Under the pieces are notes generated by a model. It was not told the origin of the DNA. It saw only the letters and a program-made list of their open reading frames with translations, and did no database searches. The translations under genes and the position numbers were made by a program. A DNA stretch of 64,000 nt from Apricaphanius iberus (lineage: Eukaryota; Chordata; Actinopteri; Cyprinodontiformes; Aphaniidae). Location of the stretch: the NCBI GenBank assembly GCA_028564705.1, contig JAPXFQ010001402.1, positions 248,001-312,000 on the forward strand. Reading direction: 5' to 3'. Shown here one piece after another: positions 34,999 through 45,899 of the stretch; within the stretch, counting starts at the first letter, position 1; each line of letters starts with the position of its first letter.

Positions 34999-36289
34999 CT
35001 TAAAACTATAATATACAACAATCAACATGTTATAAGTGACAAAGGAACTGCATTATTTAAGTGTAATAACATTACAAATGTTTGTAATTTGGCCGACTTC
35101 AGGATTATCAGTTGTGCCAGACATCAATTATCATTATGACCTGTGTGTCACCTGTTGCAGTGCATTGTGGGATTTGTAGTATGAGTGAGTTGGAGTGCAA
35201 TTTACCACGGGCCATTAATAATAGACACATGAAATTATCCAGCCATGGAAAAAATATAGATATATGACTTTTAGTTATATACATATTACCCAGCCCTACT
35301 ATAGATTATATAAAACAATAACCCATGCTCCATAGTGTCCATTTAGTTTTTCCTCGGTTAGCACATTGCCGCCAACTGCAGCTAACGTTCAATGCAGTGG
35401 CTAATATAATGCTGGATAAACCCCTATGTCATTGGACACGTCCCTATAAATTCATGGTGATAAATAATTAACGAATGATGGCTTGGACAGCGCTAATTAC
35501 TTTAATACTCATGTTCCGCTGGCATATGTTGATATCAGTACGTGCATTCATTACCTACCTTTGAGTATGTAGGCTACAGTATGAATGGTAGTGGCGGAGA
35601 GAGCAGACACACCCGTCACTCACTTGTCAATCTCGCAGACCTCTGTGCCTCTGTGATAGGGCAACCCACGTGTCTATCAGCGGCATCTCGCAAGCTCTGC
35701 TCGCAGCAACCTTGCCCACACGTAAAAACGTGATGCCACTTAGAGGCGCGCTCCACTGTGAACTGTCAGCCACGGGCTTCATTTCATTTAAAAGGTTGAC
35801 TTTCTACCGCAGGAGTCACCAACTTTTTTGAAACTGAGAACTTCTTAAGGGCACTGAGTCATAAGAAGGGCTACCAGTTTGATACTGTTGTATATTAAGT
35901 AGCGATGATGTGAAGATGTGTTACAGAGATGTCCGCTGACACCATCTTGATGGCATATAACGGTTTATTACAACAATGTCCAGCATCAATACAAGCACTG
36001 CGGAGCTCGGAGAGCATCCTGCCAAATGAACTGCTCTGTCTATTTTGTATCGAACATAAGCCTCTATAGGTCTGTTGTTTATTCAAGAAAATAGTAAAGA
36101 AACATTTGGTTTGGCCATCAGATCTAGTAATTAGGCCTTCAGATACCACAATACACTCTTTTGAAAAAAAAAATGTGGTCAGTTTGCCTTTAGTTATATA
36201 TGATTAATAATGAATAATGATATTGATCTATGTGAAGACAATAATCACGTCAATAATTTCTCACAATATTATCAACAATGTATTAACAA
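34999..36289. promoter_or_regulatory. Upstream region of the spliced gene; GC-richer block at 35560-35770
   Basis: An acceptor-like TATTATAG lies 7 bases before the exon-1 ATG, so a non-coding first exon further up is likely. The block at 35560-35770 is locally rich in CpG (GAGGCGCGC, CACGTG) in an AT-rich setting and is the best promoter candidate, but no core element decides it. The rest is unassigned. Confidence 0.3.
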
Positions 36290-36640
36290 GGTATGCATGC
36301 ATGGTTGTAAGGAGGCTGGTCTTGGCAAAAGTTTGAATGAACCAATCATGTTTTGTGTCCCATATTTAACGTTAGGGGGGAGGTTCTCTAACTTTGTGTT
36401 AAAGTATAAAACTTAATGTTTCTGTTATGTATATATACGTATATATACGTTGTCATTCCTCCTAGGTAGGGTGACTCAGAGTGTGGATAATTTATACCAC
36501 TCTATAAGATAAATATTTGATTTGTTTTAAGCAACCCTGTGAACCAGTATTTGATTTTTTGTATTAAAATCTAAAGAAAATTAAATTACTCGTCTCCTCT
36601 CTGATAAAAATGAACACGCATGGAATTTTTAGAGTTAAGG
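36290..36640 (+). repeat. LTR-like repeat, left member of an inverted pair
   Basis: Shares about 85 percent identity by eye with the reverse of 45205-45560. Ordered blocks include GCATGCATGG, TTGGCAAAAGTTTGAATGAACCAATCATG (with a CCAAT box), a TATAAAACTTAATG box at about 36405, GTAGGGTGACTCAGAG, and CTCGTCTCCTCTCTGATAAAAATGAAC. The CCAAT-TATA spacing looks like an LTR promoter. No target duplication or exact ends could be fixed. Confidence 0.55.
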
Positions 36641-36774
36641 CCAAAAAGACTCCATCAAAAAACCCATCAGGTCTTAAAAGAAATATATAGATGTGGGTTA
36701 CATATACTGTATAAATGTAATTTGTGGCTCACTAGCATTTCATTGTACATGAATGTTACACGCCCTGGTTGGCT

Positions 36775-39700
36775 TTTGAAGCTATATAATTTGCGGTTCC
36801 CATCCAATGCAACTGCCAACATGGAGGGAGTGCATGCAGGGCACTGGAAATGCTGGACCTGAGACAGCTTGTCAACCTCAAATTTGGCATAGGCCCATTC
36901 TAGGAAGGCCTTCTGCATCGTATCCCCACATATCTTACCACTCTGAGAGCAAAACCAAAAAAACAAAACAAAACCAAAACGTTAGTAACTGTTTTGAAGG
37001 TTGGCTTCAGACCATGGTCATCATGAAAAACAGGGCTCTGTGAATAAATGTGTGCTGAAACTTTGGGGATTGTACTAACAAGTCCTAACAATGAATCAGT
37101 ATTTAAAAGGTGATCCAAACAAGATAACTTAAATGATGAAACCACTCACTCACCCGAAGAGTTTTGTTCGACCCTCGAGAATGCTGCTGAAAGCTTGTCT
37201 TGACATCCCTGGGGTAGCGATTTTTAGATCCTCCTACGTGGTGAACAAGTCCATCATGTACAAGGTCTCAAAATTAAGAGTGGCTGGCCAGTAACCACTT
37301 TCAACCATTTCACTTATGGTCACTGGCAAGGTTTTTCCACAGGAGCATTTTACCAATGGAAGGAAGAGGTATCTTCCTGAAAATTTAGAGAAAAACAATT
37401 ATCTCTTGTTCACAAGAAAAAAATGTCATGAAGATTACATTTTTTTTACCATTCATTCCAATTAAAATAACTGGTTTCCATTGGAAAAGCTTGTTTGCCC
37501 GGTGGAGCAGTCGCAGCAGGGAGGAATAATTGGTAACATGCAATCTAAAAAGCAGAATTAGTTTACATATTAGAGTGAAATTAAACCAACAACTCAACAG
37601 TGAAAAACAAAACTTCATCCAGCATGTTTGTTGGAGTAAAGCAGGGTTTGTGTAAAATGTATTAAACAGCCTATATAACCTGAGACTTAAAAACTACCTT
37701 TTTCATGATAGGAGAATTTCCCTCCCTCATGCAGCTGAACAAAAGTGGATGGCGGAAGGTGTCTGAAGAACCCCTTCACCATGGATGCTCTGTTATGAAG
37801 CACCAGGGCCTCATGTTGGGAAAGGTCATAGTCTGTGTAGTAGAGTGACCGAGGTAAACAGTCCCTACACATCACTACTGCAGCCTTTTGTCCACAATGA
37901 TGGCAAACCTCCTCCTTGGGCTTCTCAGATGACAGCATATTGTTCACCATGAAGGGCCGCATCACTGTCCAATTCTCCAGAGAGGAAGTTTGCGTGTTCC
38001 TCCAGAATCAGAATCAGAATCAGAATCAGCTTTAATGGCCAAGTATGACACATACAAGGAATTTGACTCCGGCAACTTTTCTCTCCAGTACAGAACTTAA
38101 ATAAGTGAAATTAAAAAACGGAAAAAATAAAAATAAAAAATAAATTAAAATAAAAAATAAAGGATAATATATACACCAAACCAGGGTTATTGTACAGTAA
38201 GTATATACAGTAAGTATATACAGCAGTGCAGAGTTTTAGTTTATTGTTCATGTGAGTGGACACACACTCTGTGACTATTCAGAGTTCATCAGAGCGACAG
38301 CCTGGGGGAAGAAACTGTTCTTGTGTCGGGTGGTTTTGGCGTACAGCGCTCTGTAACGCCGGCCTGAGGGGAGGAGCCTAAACAGATTGTGGCCAGGGTG
38401 TGAGGGGTCAGTGGTGATTTTTCTGGCCCGCTTCCTGACCCTGGCCCGGAAAAGGTCCTCAATGGAGGGAAGATCAGAACCTATGATCCTCTCTGAGGAC
38501 CTGACTGTTCTCTGCAGTCTGTCCCTGTCTTGCCTGGTGGCGGATCCGAACCAGACAGAGATGGATGAGGTCAGGACAGACTGGACTATTGCTGTGTAGA
38601 ATATGGTCAGCAGTTCCTGAGGCAGGTTGAACTTTCTGAGCTGACGCAGAAAGTACAGCCTTTGCTGGGCCTTCTTCCTTATAGAGTCAATGTGGGAGGT
38701 CCACTTCAGGTCCCGTGTGATGGTGGATCCTAGGAACCTGAAAGACTCTACTGTGGGGACTGGCCTGTTGGTGATTATGAGAGGAGATGTTGCAGGGGGT
38801 CTCTTCCTGAAGTCGACTGTCATCTCCACAGTTTTGAGCGGGTTTAGCTCCAGGTGGTTCTGACTGCACCAGAGGACCAGCTGTTCCACCTCCCTTCTGT
38901 ATGCAGACTCGTCGCCGTCACGGATGAGTCCAATGACGGTGGTGTCATCTGCAAACTTCAGGAGTTTCACAGAAGGGTCTCTTGACGTGCAATCAGTGGT
39001 GTAAAGGGAGAAAAGCAGTGGGGAGAGAACACATCCCTGGGGGGCGCCGATGCTGAGGGACCGGGTGCTGGATATGAAGTTACCTAGTTTCACCTGCTGC
39101 CTCCTTTCAGTCAGGAAACTGGTAATCCACTGACAGGTGGAGGGAGGCACGGTGAGCTGGGACAGTTTTTGGTGGAGGAGCTCTGGGACGATGGTGTTGA
39201 ATGCAGAGCTGAAGTCCACAAACAGGACCCGAGCGTAGGTACCTGCAGAGTCCAGGTGGTGCAGGATGTAGTGGAGAGCCATGTTGACTGCATCATCCAC
39301 TGACCTGTTTGCTCTATAGGCGAACTGCAGGGGGTCCATTGTAATGGGAGAGGTTGTTCAGCACCACTTCCCAAGAGGTCTCGGTCATCTTGAATGAGGG
39401 AGTCTGAAAATGAAAAGGGAAGAAGGAAATGGTAAATCTGGGCAATTACCACATAACAAATTAGGAAGAAAGTATTAAGGGGAAAAAAACCTAAATTTTC
39501 GATGGTCACAGTGTCTTCAGTTATGTCGGTAGACGGAGCACAGGAGGGTGTTACGCTCGCTGAAGAAACTGCAAAAATATGAATATCCATTTAGAACTTG
39601 CTCAATGAATATTGAATGCAACTACTGATGAAAAACAAATAAAAAACCAACCAGTAGCTGAATCTCGCTTTCGTTTCTCCCCAGCTGCACATCTTTTTGG

Positions 39701-40229
39701 CAGAGGTTGGCCATCTTTATCCTCATTAATCCAAACACACAGCTTTGTAGATTTTTTTTGTCCCTCCCCTTGTGGGTTCATGCTGATCCACCTAAATAAA
39801 CAATTGGGCCACAGAATAAACCACCACCCACCAAGGTTATCGGCACCTACAAAAATCTCATTATAAAACCAATGTTATAACATTACATTCTAAAAATTCT
39901 GTAGTTCAAAAGTTGTGGTCCAATACTGTACTGACAGATCTAGAAAACTCACTGGTGCTAAAGTGTGAACTCAGCTCAGCACTATAGTTTACATTTGAAT
40001 ATAGACATTGAACCAGTACTGTATAGTTCTATCTTGGCTTGGAGAGTTTCAGTTTTGCACCTTGATACTTTTTCCCTGCTATAACTCAGAGTCCATTATG
40101 GTCTTAGACCTTGTAATTAGTATGCTTTTTCCATCACTGAGATAATGTTACTTACCTTGCACTCATCCAGGAAGGCATCAACCAGGACTATGGCATCTTC
40201 GGGGTGAAGGTGATTCATTTGTTCAGCTT
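36775..40229 (-). pseudogene. KDZ-family transposase relic, multi-exon, split by LINEs
   Basis: Minus-strand exons with GT/AG sites: 40229-40156 (MNHLHPEDAIVLVDAFLDECK), 39791-39652 (WISMNPQGEGQKKSTKLC ... KRKRDSAT), 39568-39491, 39403 to ~39340, resuming after a LINE at 38005-37698, 37544-37450, 37376-37154, 36942-36775. The 38.0-kb exon carries the cysteine cluster typical of KDZ transposases, CHHCG ... CRDC ... LHNRASMVKGFFRHLPP; the third Cys pair of the cluster is Tyr here (YYTDYD). Later exons give VILIGMNG, RYLFLPLVKCSCGKTL, SGYWPATLNFETLYMMDLF, SGKICGDTMQKAFLEWAYAKFEVD and CPACTPSMLAVALDGNRKLYSFKSQPG. The frame then ends; the DDE core is absent. A premature TAG follows LFTT in the 37.2-kb exon. 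An L2 LINE interrupts the 5' exon and a Rex1 LINE the fourth. Inactive. Confidence 0.7.
38006..39339 (-). mobile_element. Rex1/CR1-like LINE, 5'-truncated, RT frame open
   Basis: 354 codons without a stop: [13 protein letters not shown] start ([18 protein letters not shown]), [12 protein letters not shown] with the first catalytic Asp, [29 protein letters not shown] with both catalytic Asp, [42 protein letters not shown], and the C-terminal [20 protein letters not shown] ... FFPQAV. The 3' end is TTGACTCC-type UTR ending in GAATCA units on the + strand (38006-38030). Finger domain and endonuclease are missing. It lies inside a KDZ exon. Closely related to the full copy at 41980-45195. Confidence 0.93.
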
Positions 40230-41345
40230 GAATAGAGTTTAAGATCCTCCTCCTTACTTTTAAAGCCCTTAATAATCAAGCTCCAACACACATTAGAGAT
40301 CTGATTGTTCCTAACAGAGCACTTTGTTCTCAGAATGCAGGTCTACTGGTAGTTCCTAGGATTTCCAAAAGTAGAATGGGAGGCAGATCTGTTAGTTATC
40401 AGGCTCCTCTCCTGTGGAACCAGCTCCAAGTTTTAGTCTGTGAGGCAGATACTCTGTCTGTTTTTAAGACTAGGCTTAAAACCTTCATTCTTGATAAAGC
40501 TTATAGTTAGTGGCTTAGGTTATACTGAGCTATTTTGTAGTTATGTGGGTCAGTGGTAGAGTAGAGTTGGCTTGCATTCGGAGGGTCGTAGGTTTGAGTC
40601 CAGCTTCTTCCAAAAAAAAAATAAATACAAAAATGTCCTACTGAGCCATGTTGGGTGTCGGTCAATGAATGTGAATGGGTGAATGTGACTTCAATGTAAA
40701 GCGCTTTGAGTGGTTAGTATGACTAGAAAAGCGCTATATAAGTTCAGTCCATTTACCATTTATGCTTCTACAGGCTTAGACTGTTGGAGGACAGACTGAC
40801 GACTTTTCTTTTTTCTTCCACCACTCTCCAGATATATTTTTTCTGCTGTTATTGCAATTGTTAACCCAGTTTTCTGTCAGTATTTTTCTCCCCATAGAAG
40901 CTCTACATGGTCTGGTACCCTGCTCAACTATAAAGTCCCCTGTTGGATGAGGAACATCAGTCCAGATAATGCTCAAAGTGACCGAGCATCCTCCATGCTG
41001 TCTCGTCTCTGTCTTCTCAGACCCCCAGACGGTCGTGGCTGATGACCGCTTGTAATGAGCCCGGTTTTGACAGGGTTTTCTTCCTGTTAAAGGGGAGTTT
41101 TTCCTCTCCACTGTCGCTACATGCTTGCTCAGTGTGGGGGATTGCTGAGGAATAGCTGTGGTTGGAGTCTTCATAATTCAGGCACAACCTCACATTGATG
41201 ACTCATCACAATCTGCTGAGATTCGTTACATACAAAAAACTTTTAACTGATTGGAATGTTTGTATAATTGTACTGAAATGACTTTATTGTAAAGTGCCTT
41301 GAGATTACATTTGTTGTGATTTTGGCGCAATATAAATAAAAGTGA
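40229..41345 (+). mobile_element. L2 LINE 3' end, 5'-truncated, inserted in a KDZ exon
   Basis: Starts at RIEFKILLLTFKALNNQ-type sequence, passes APLLWNQL and the family 3' UTR, and ends GGCGCAATATAAATAAAAGTGAATTGAATTGAATT. It is the same family as 12512-16050 and is interrupted at 40545-40760 by a SINE. It begins directly at the 5' side of the KDZ ATG exon. Confidence 0.88.
40545..40760 (+). mobile_element. tRNA-derived SINE family B in the L2 3' UTR
   Basis: Starts GTGGGTCAGTGGTAGAG (A-box-like), has GGTTTGAGTCC (B-box-like), an A-rich tract and the AAAGCGCTTTGAGTGG ... GCGCTATATAAGTTCAGTCC end. TTATG flanks both sides. The host L2 UTR is recognisable on both sides. Confidence 0.75.
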
Positions 41346-41979
41346 ATTGAATTGAATTAAGTTGTAGTGATAATATTGGTGTTTTTTTTACTATAAACTG
41401 AAATATTTTATGCTCCTGAACACAGCATACATTTCTGAAACTATGTGAATGCACCACAGCTTAGTTCAGCATCTGACTTTTTTTCTCTTCCCTGCTGCAG
41501 GAGCTGAGATGTGTTTTTCTCTGTTTATTTTAGTTTTCTTGCATGTATATGCCAGAACGTAAGTTTCTATGCCTTTATTAGATACTCTAAAGTACAGTTA
41601 AGCATATTTGTTGAAGTTTACACATATTAGAATTGTGTTTAATCTGCTATGCTGATTTGTGGTAATGAAGAGTCCTTGATTGCAGAGCCATGGAGGTTTT
41701 TTATTATTACGCAATTTTGTCAAATGTAACTAGGAAGTAATTTTGTAAAATTAGGCAAGACTCGTCAGCTAATACAGCCAATCTCTGACCACTGAAAAAT
41801 ATGAAAATATTGTCTCAATCCAATCAGATCAGATCAGGACATCCCTAATAAATAATGATTGTTTTATGTTTACCAGGGCTTAAATGTTCCCAGCTGCCCC
41901 GTGTTTTCTTGATTTTCCTCCCCATGTATTGAAGTATTTTAATCTTTATTCAATTTGACAGTGATTAGACACTGCTCTC
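41346..41979. other. Spacer with one exon-like block
   Basis: Except for the exon-like block at 41501-41558, nothing is recognised. Confidence 0.4.
41501..41558 (+). other. Exon-like block encoding a signal-peptide-like sequence
   Basis: A strong acceptor (long pyrimidine run, CTGCTGCAG) precedes 58 bases ending at a GTAAGT donor. The only ATG (41509) gives MCFSLFILVFLHVYAR, a Cys/Leu/Phe-rich hydrophobic segment ending in a small residue, like the signal-peptide exon of a secreted or membrane protein. No following exon is visible; downstream sequence is a LINE. It may be chance. Confidence 0.3.
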
Positions 41980-41988
41980 TGATGCAAG

Positions 41989-43365
41989 ATGGCGCCGCGT
42001 ATGGACGCCTCGGCCCTTCGCTCTCTGGTACTAGTTACTGTTTTACTCTTTTGCGTAGTTTTCTGCACTCCCTCTGCTATTAAAATTAGCAGAGAGGAAC
42101 TTTTAAAAATTGGGCTATCCAGTGCCGGACTTTTTTCACCGGTCTTTACACAACCTGACTGCTTTATGGAGATTCTGATCGGAGGAGCAGCAGCGTTCTG
42201 TGGATTTAGACGGAGACGACGACGCGGGAAACGTGCTGGTGTGCTCGTCAAGCTGCGACAGCGGGGATTACGCACCGCTCTCCCATCCATACACCTGGGG
42301 AACGTCCGCTCTCTGCCTAACAAAATGGATGAATTGCTCCTTCTCCTATCCAAGAACTCAGACTTTAGTCGTTCTGCCGCCTTTTGCTTCACTGAAACCT
42401 GGTCCAGTGAACTCATCCCGGACAGCGCTCTAAAGCTGCCGCGCTTCCAGCTGTTCAGAGCGGACCGCTGCGCGGAGCTGACTGGGAAATCAAAGGGAGG
42501 TGGAACGTGCTTCTACATTAACGAAGGTTGGTGTACAGATGTCACAGTGTTAAAGAAGACATGCAGCCCTCACCTTGAGTCGTTCTTCATAAACTGTAGA
42601 CCATTTTATTCACCGCGGGAGTTCGCCTCGTTTGTGCTGGTCGCTGTATACATTCCACCGCAGGCGTGTGTGACGGAGGCATTACATCACCTCGCCGATC
42701 AGATCACAGAAGTGGAGAAAAATCACCCGGACTCTCTGCTAATCGTTCTCGAGGATTTTAACAGAGCTAATCTCAAACTTGAACTGCCTAAATATAAACA
42801 TGTGACGTGTCCCACCAGGGACATGAACACTTTAGATCGCTGCTACACCACAATAAAAAATGCATATCGCTCTGTCCCCTGTGCTGCTTTGGGACTTTCC
42901 GACCACTGCCTGGTCCACCTCATCCCATCTTACAGGCAGAAGCTGAAATCTGCTAAGCCTGTAGTAAGAACTGTGAGGAGATGGACTGATGAGTCAAAGA
43001 TGCAGCTACAGGCCTGCTTTGACTGCACTGACTGGAGCGTCTTTGAAGCAGCGGCTTCATCCCTGGATGAACTGACCGACACTGTGACATCCTACATCAG
43101 CTTTTGTGAGGACATGTGTGTGCAGACCAAAACCTTCTGCTCATTCAAAAACAATAAACCGTGGTTCACTGCAGAACTGAGACGGCTACGCCAGGACAAG
43201 GAGGAGGCCTACAGGAGTGCGGATCGGGACCTGTACAAACAGGCCAGGAACCAGCTGACAAGAGGGATCAAAGCAGCAAAGAGGAACTACAGTGCTAAGC
43301 TTAAGGACCGTTTTTCTGCTAACGACCCCCTCTGCAGTTTGGAGCTACCTGCAGACCATTACTAA
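41989..43365 (+). pseudogene. LINE ORF2 endonuclease domain (Rex1/CR1-like)
   Basis: 458 codons from the ATG in AAGATGG. Apurinic-type endonuclease signatures: LGNVRSLPNKMDEL, FCFTETW (metal-binding Glu), VAVYIPP, VLEDFN in place of GDFN, and the C-terminal SDHCLVHL with the catalytic SDH. A Lys/Arg-rich stretch (~residues 73-80) follows the hydrophobic N-terminus. The frame is lost at 43365 and continues in another frame (43366-43599: DLNDFFSRFE ...) to the RT. Role: nick target DNA to prime reverse transcription. The Gly to Glu change in GDFN may weaken it. Confidence 0.88.
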
Positions 43366-43599
43366 CTGTAGGAGACCATCCCCCCACCCTGTGGAGAGCC
43401 CCCGCCTGGCTGAGGACCTCAACGACTTCTTTTCCAGGTTTGAAAGGACTTTCACACCTCCCACCTCCCCCACCATCTCCATCACAAAAGACCCAGCTTC
43501 ACCCCAAACCACCCACGTACCTGCCTTGACGATCTGCGAACAGGACGTGCGCCAGCTATTTCAGAGACAGAAAATTAAAAAGGCTCAGGACCAGACGGA

Positions 43600-44808
43600 G
43601 TGTCCCCAGCCTCTCTGAAATTCTGTGCTGACCAGCTGGCTCCCATCTTCACCCAGATCTTCAATAACTCCCTGGAGCTGTGTGAGGTCCCCTCCTGCCT
43701 CAAACGCTCCACCATCATAACGGTTCCCAAGAAGTCCCCAGTCACTGGATTAAATGACTACAGACCAGTTGCCCTAACATCTGTGGTCATGAAATCCTTT
43801 GAGCGTCTGGTACTGACCCACCTGAAGGACATCACAGATCCCCTGCTAGACCCCCTGCAGTTCGCCTACAGATCAAACAGGTCAGTGGATTATGCCGTCA
43901 ACATGGCTCTACACTACATCCTGCACCACCTAGACTCTGCAGGTACCTACGCTCGGGTCCTGTTTGTGGACTTCAGCTCTGCGTTTAACACCATTGTACC
44001 AGAGCTCCTCCACCAAAAACTGTCCCAGCTCACCGTGCCTCCATCCACCTGTCAGTGGATTACCAGTTTCCTGACTGACAGGAGGCAGCAGGTGAAACTG
44101 GGTAAGTTCACGTCCAGCTCCCGTTCCCTCAGCATCGGCGCCCCCCAGGGATGTGTTCTCTCCCCACTGCTCTTCTCCCTTTACACCACTGACTGCACGT
44201 CGAGGGACCCTTCTGTGAAACTCCTGAAGTTTGCAGATGACACCACCGTCATTGGACTCATCCGCGACGGCGACGAGTCTGTGTACAGAAAGGAAGTGGA
44301 ACAGCTGGTTCTCTGGTGCAGTCAGAACCCCCTGGAGCTAAACCCGCTCAAAACTGTGGAGATGACAGTGGACTTCAGGAAGAGACCACCATCAACATCT
44401 CCTCTCATGATCCTCAACAAGCCAGTCCCCACAGTGGAGTCTTTCAGGTTCCTAGGATCCACCATCACACGGGACCTGAAGTGGACCTCACACATCAACA
44501 TAATAAGGAAAAAGGCCCAGCAAAGGCTGTACTTTCTGCGTCAGCTCAAGAAGTTCAACCTGCCCCAGGAGCTGCTGATCATCTTCTACACAGCAATAGT
44601 CCAGTCTGTCCTGACCTCATCCATCTCTGTCTGGTTCGGATCCGCCACCAGGCAAGACAAGGACAGACTGCAGAGAACAGTCAGGACTGCAGAGAGGATC
44701 ATAGGAACCGATCTTCCCTCCATTCAGGACCTATTCCGGGCCAGGGTCAGGAAGCGGGCCCGGAAAATCACCACTGACCCCTCACACCCTGGCCACAATC
44801 TGTTTTAG
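43600..44808 (+). pseudogene. LINE reverse transcriptase domain (Rex1/CR1-like)
   Basis: 402 codons: [20 protein letters not shown] (finger), [55 protein letters not shown] (intact catalytic pair), and a thumb ending at [10 protein letters not shown] where a TAG cuts off the conserved LLPSGRRYRAL tail, which continues out of frame. Compared with 38006-39339 the catalytic motifs are the same. Domain is likely folded but the element needs its frames repaired to move. Confidence 0.92.
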
Positions 44809-45204
44809 GCTCCTCCCCTCAGGTCGGCGTTACAGAGCGTTGTACGCCAAAACCACCCGACACAAAAACAGTTTTTTTCCCCCAGGCTGTCGCTCTGACG
44901 AACTCTGTCTAGTCACAGTGTGTGAGTGCACTCACATAACAATAAACTATAACTCTGCACTTCTGTACATACTCACTGTAAAATAACCCCGGCTTGGTGT
45001 ATATATTATCCTTTATTATTTACGATCTGATATTTATTTGTATTTTTACTTATTTTTGTTCATATTTTTATTTTTTTTATTTTTTTTTTATTTCACTTAT
45101 TCAAGTTCTGTACTGGAGGAAAAAGTTTGCCGGAGTCAAATTCCTTGTATGTGACATACTTGGCCAATAAACTGATTCTGATTCTGATTCTGATTTAAAC
45201 CTTA

Positions 45205-45560
45205 ACTCTATAAATTCCATGCATGTTCATTTTTATCAGAGAGGAGACGAGAGTAATTTAATTTTCTTTAGATTTTAATACAGGAAATCAAATACTGATT
45301 CACATAGTTCCTTAAAAAAGATTAAATACTAGTTTACACAATTTCTTAAAACAGATTAGATATTTAGCTTACAGAGTGGTATAAATTACCTTCTCTGGGT
45401 CACCCTACCAAGGAATGACAAAGTATATAACAGAAACATTAATTTTTATATTTTAACAGAAAGTTAGAGAAACTCCCCTCTAACTTTACATATGGCACCC
45501 AAAACATGATTGGTTCATTCAAACTTTTGCCAAGACCAGCCTCCATGCATGCATAATTAA
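45205..45560 (-). repeat. LTR-like repeat, right member of the inverted pair
   Basis: Reverse complement of the 36290-36640 unit, with the same order CCAAT, TATA-like, GGTAGGGTGACCCAGAG and TCTCCTCTCTGATAAAAATGAAC. It contains one extra internal block (TTAAATCTTTTTTAAGG-like) of about 30 bases. Ends adjacent to the 3' tail of the Rex1 LINE. Confidence 0.55.
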
Positions 45561-45899
45561 TTACCTTCCTGTTATTCTACTTAAATCGTGACTTTACAAA
45601 CCAGCTCTAACTAGAGTTTTTGCTGACCGTTATTTTTTACATCCTTACATTATCAATTGTATGGTGATGTTATCTGCCTGTGCTTTCCTGCTCAATTTCC
45701 TGTTTTTCTGAGACCCAAACAAGAGCTGACCTCTGCAAAATACCTCTAAAACAATCTTAAAAGTATAATTACAAAGTATGATAGGTAAAACACCGTAATC
45801 AAACATTAATAGACGTTTAATATACTTCAGTATTTAAACTCCTTTGTCTTCTCTTGTCCTTTGGATGGTTGTTGTGTATGCATCACTGTCCTTGTGTGT
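45561..45899. other. Unassigned sequence
   Basis: No gene seen. Confidence 0.4.

Larger units (their letters stand above)
41980..45195 (+). mobile_element. Rex1/CR1-like LINE, nearly full length
   Basis: Begins with CAAGATGGCGCCGCG, a 5' end shape usual for this family, carries endonuclease and RT in order, and ends TGGCCAATAAACTGATTCTGATTCTGATTCTGAT. Only two frame breaks (near 43360 and 43610) and one stop near the RT C-terminus (44806) interrupt a single ORF2. Its RT domain is about as similar to 38006-39339 as two recent copies of one family would be. Confidence 0.92.

Noticed and set aside
38387..38599. 70-codon plus-strand frame
   Set aside because: Antisense to the Rex1 LINE RT frame; no independent motif.
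41946..42416. 156-codon minus-strand frame
   Set aside because: Shadow of the LINE endonuclease frame on the other strand.
44316..44777. 153-codon plus-strand frame rich in Gln/Pro
   Set aside because: Alternate-frame reading of the LINE RT domain.
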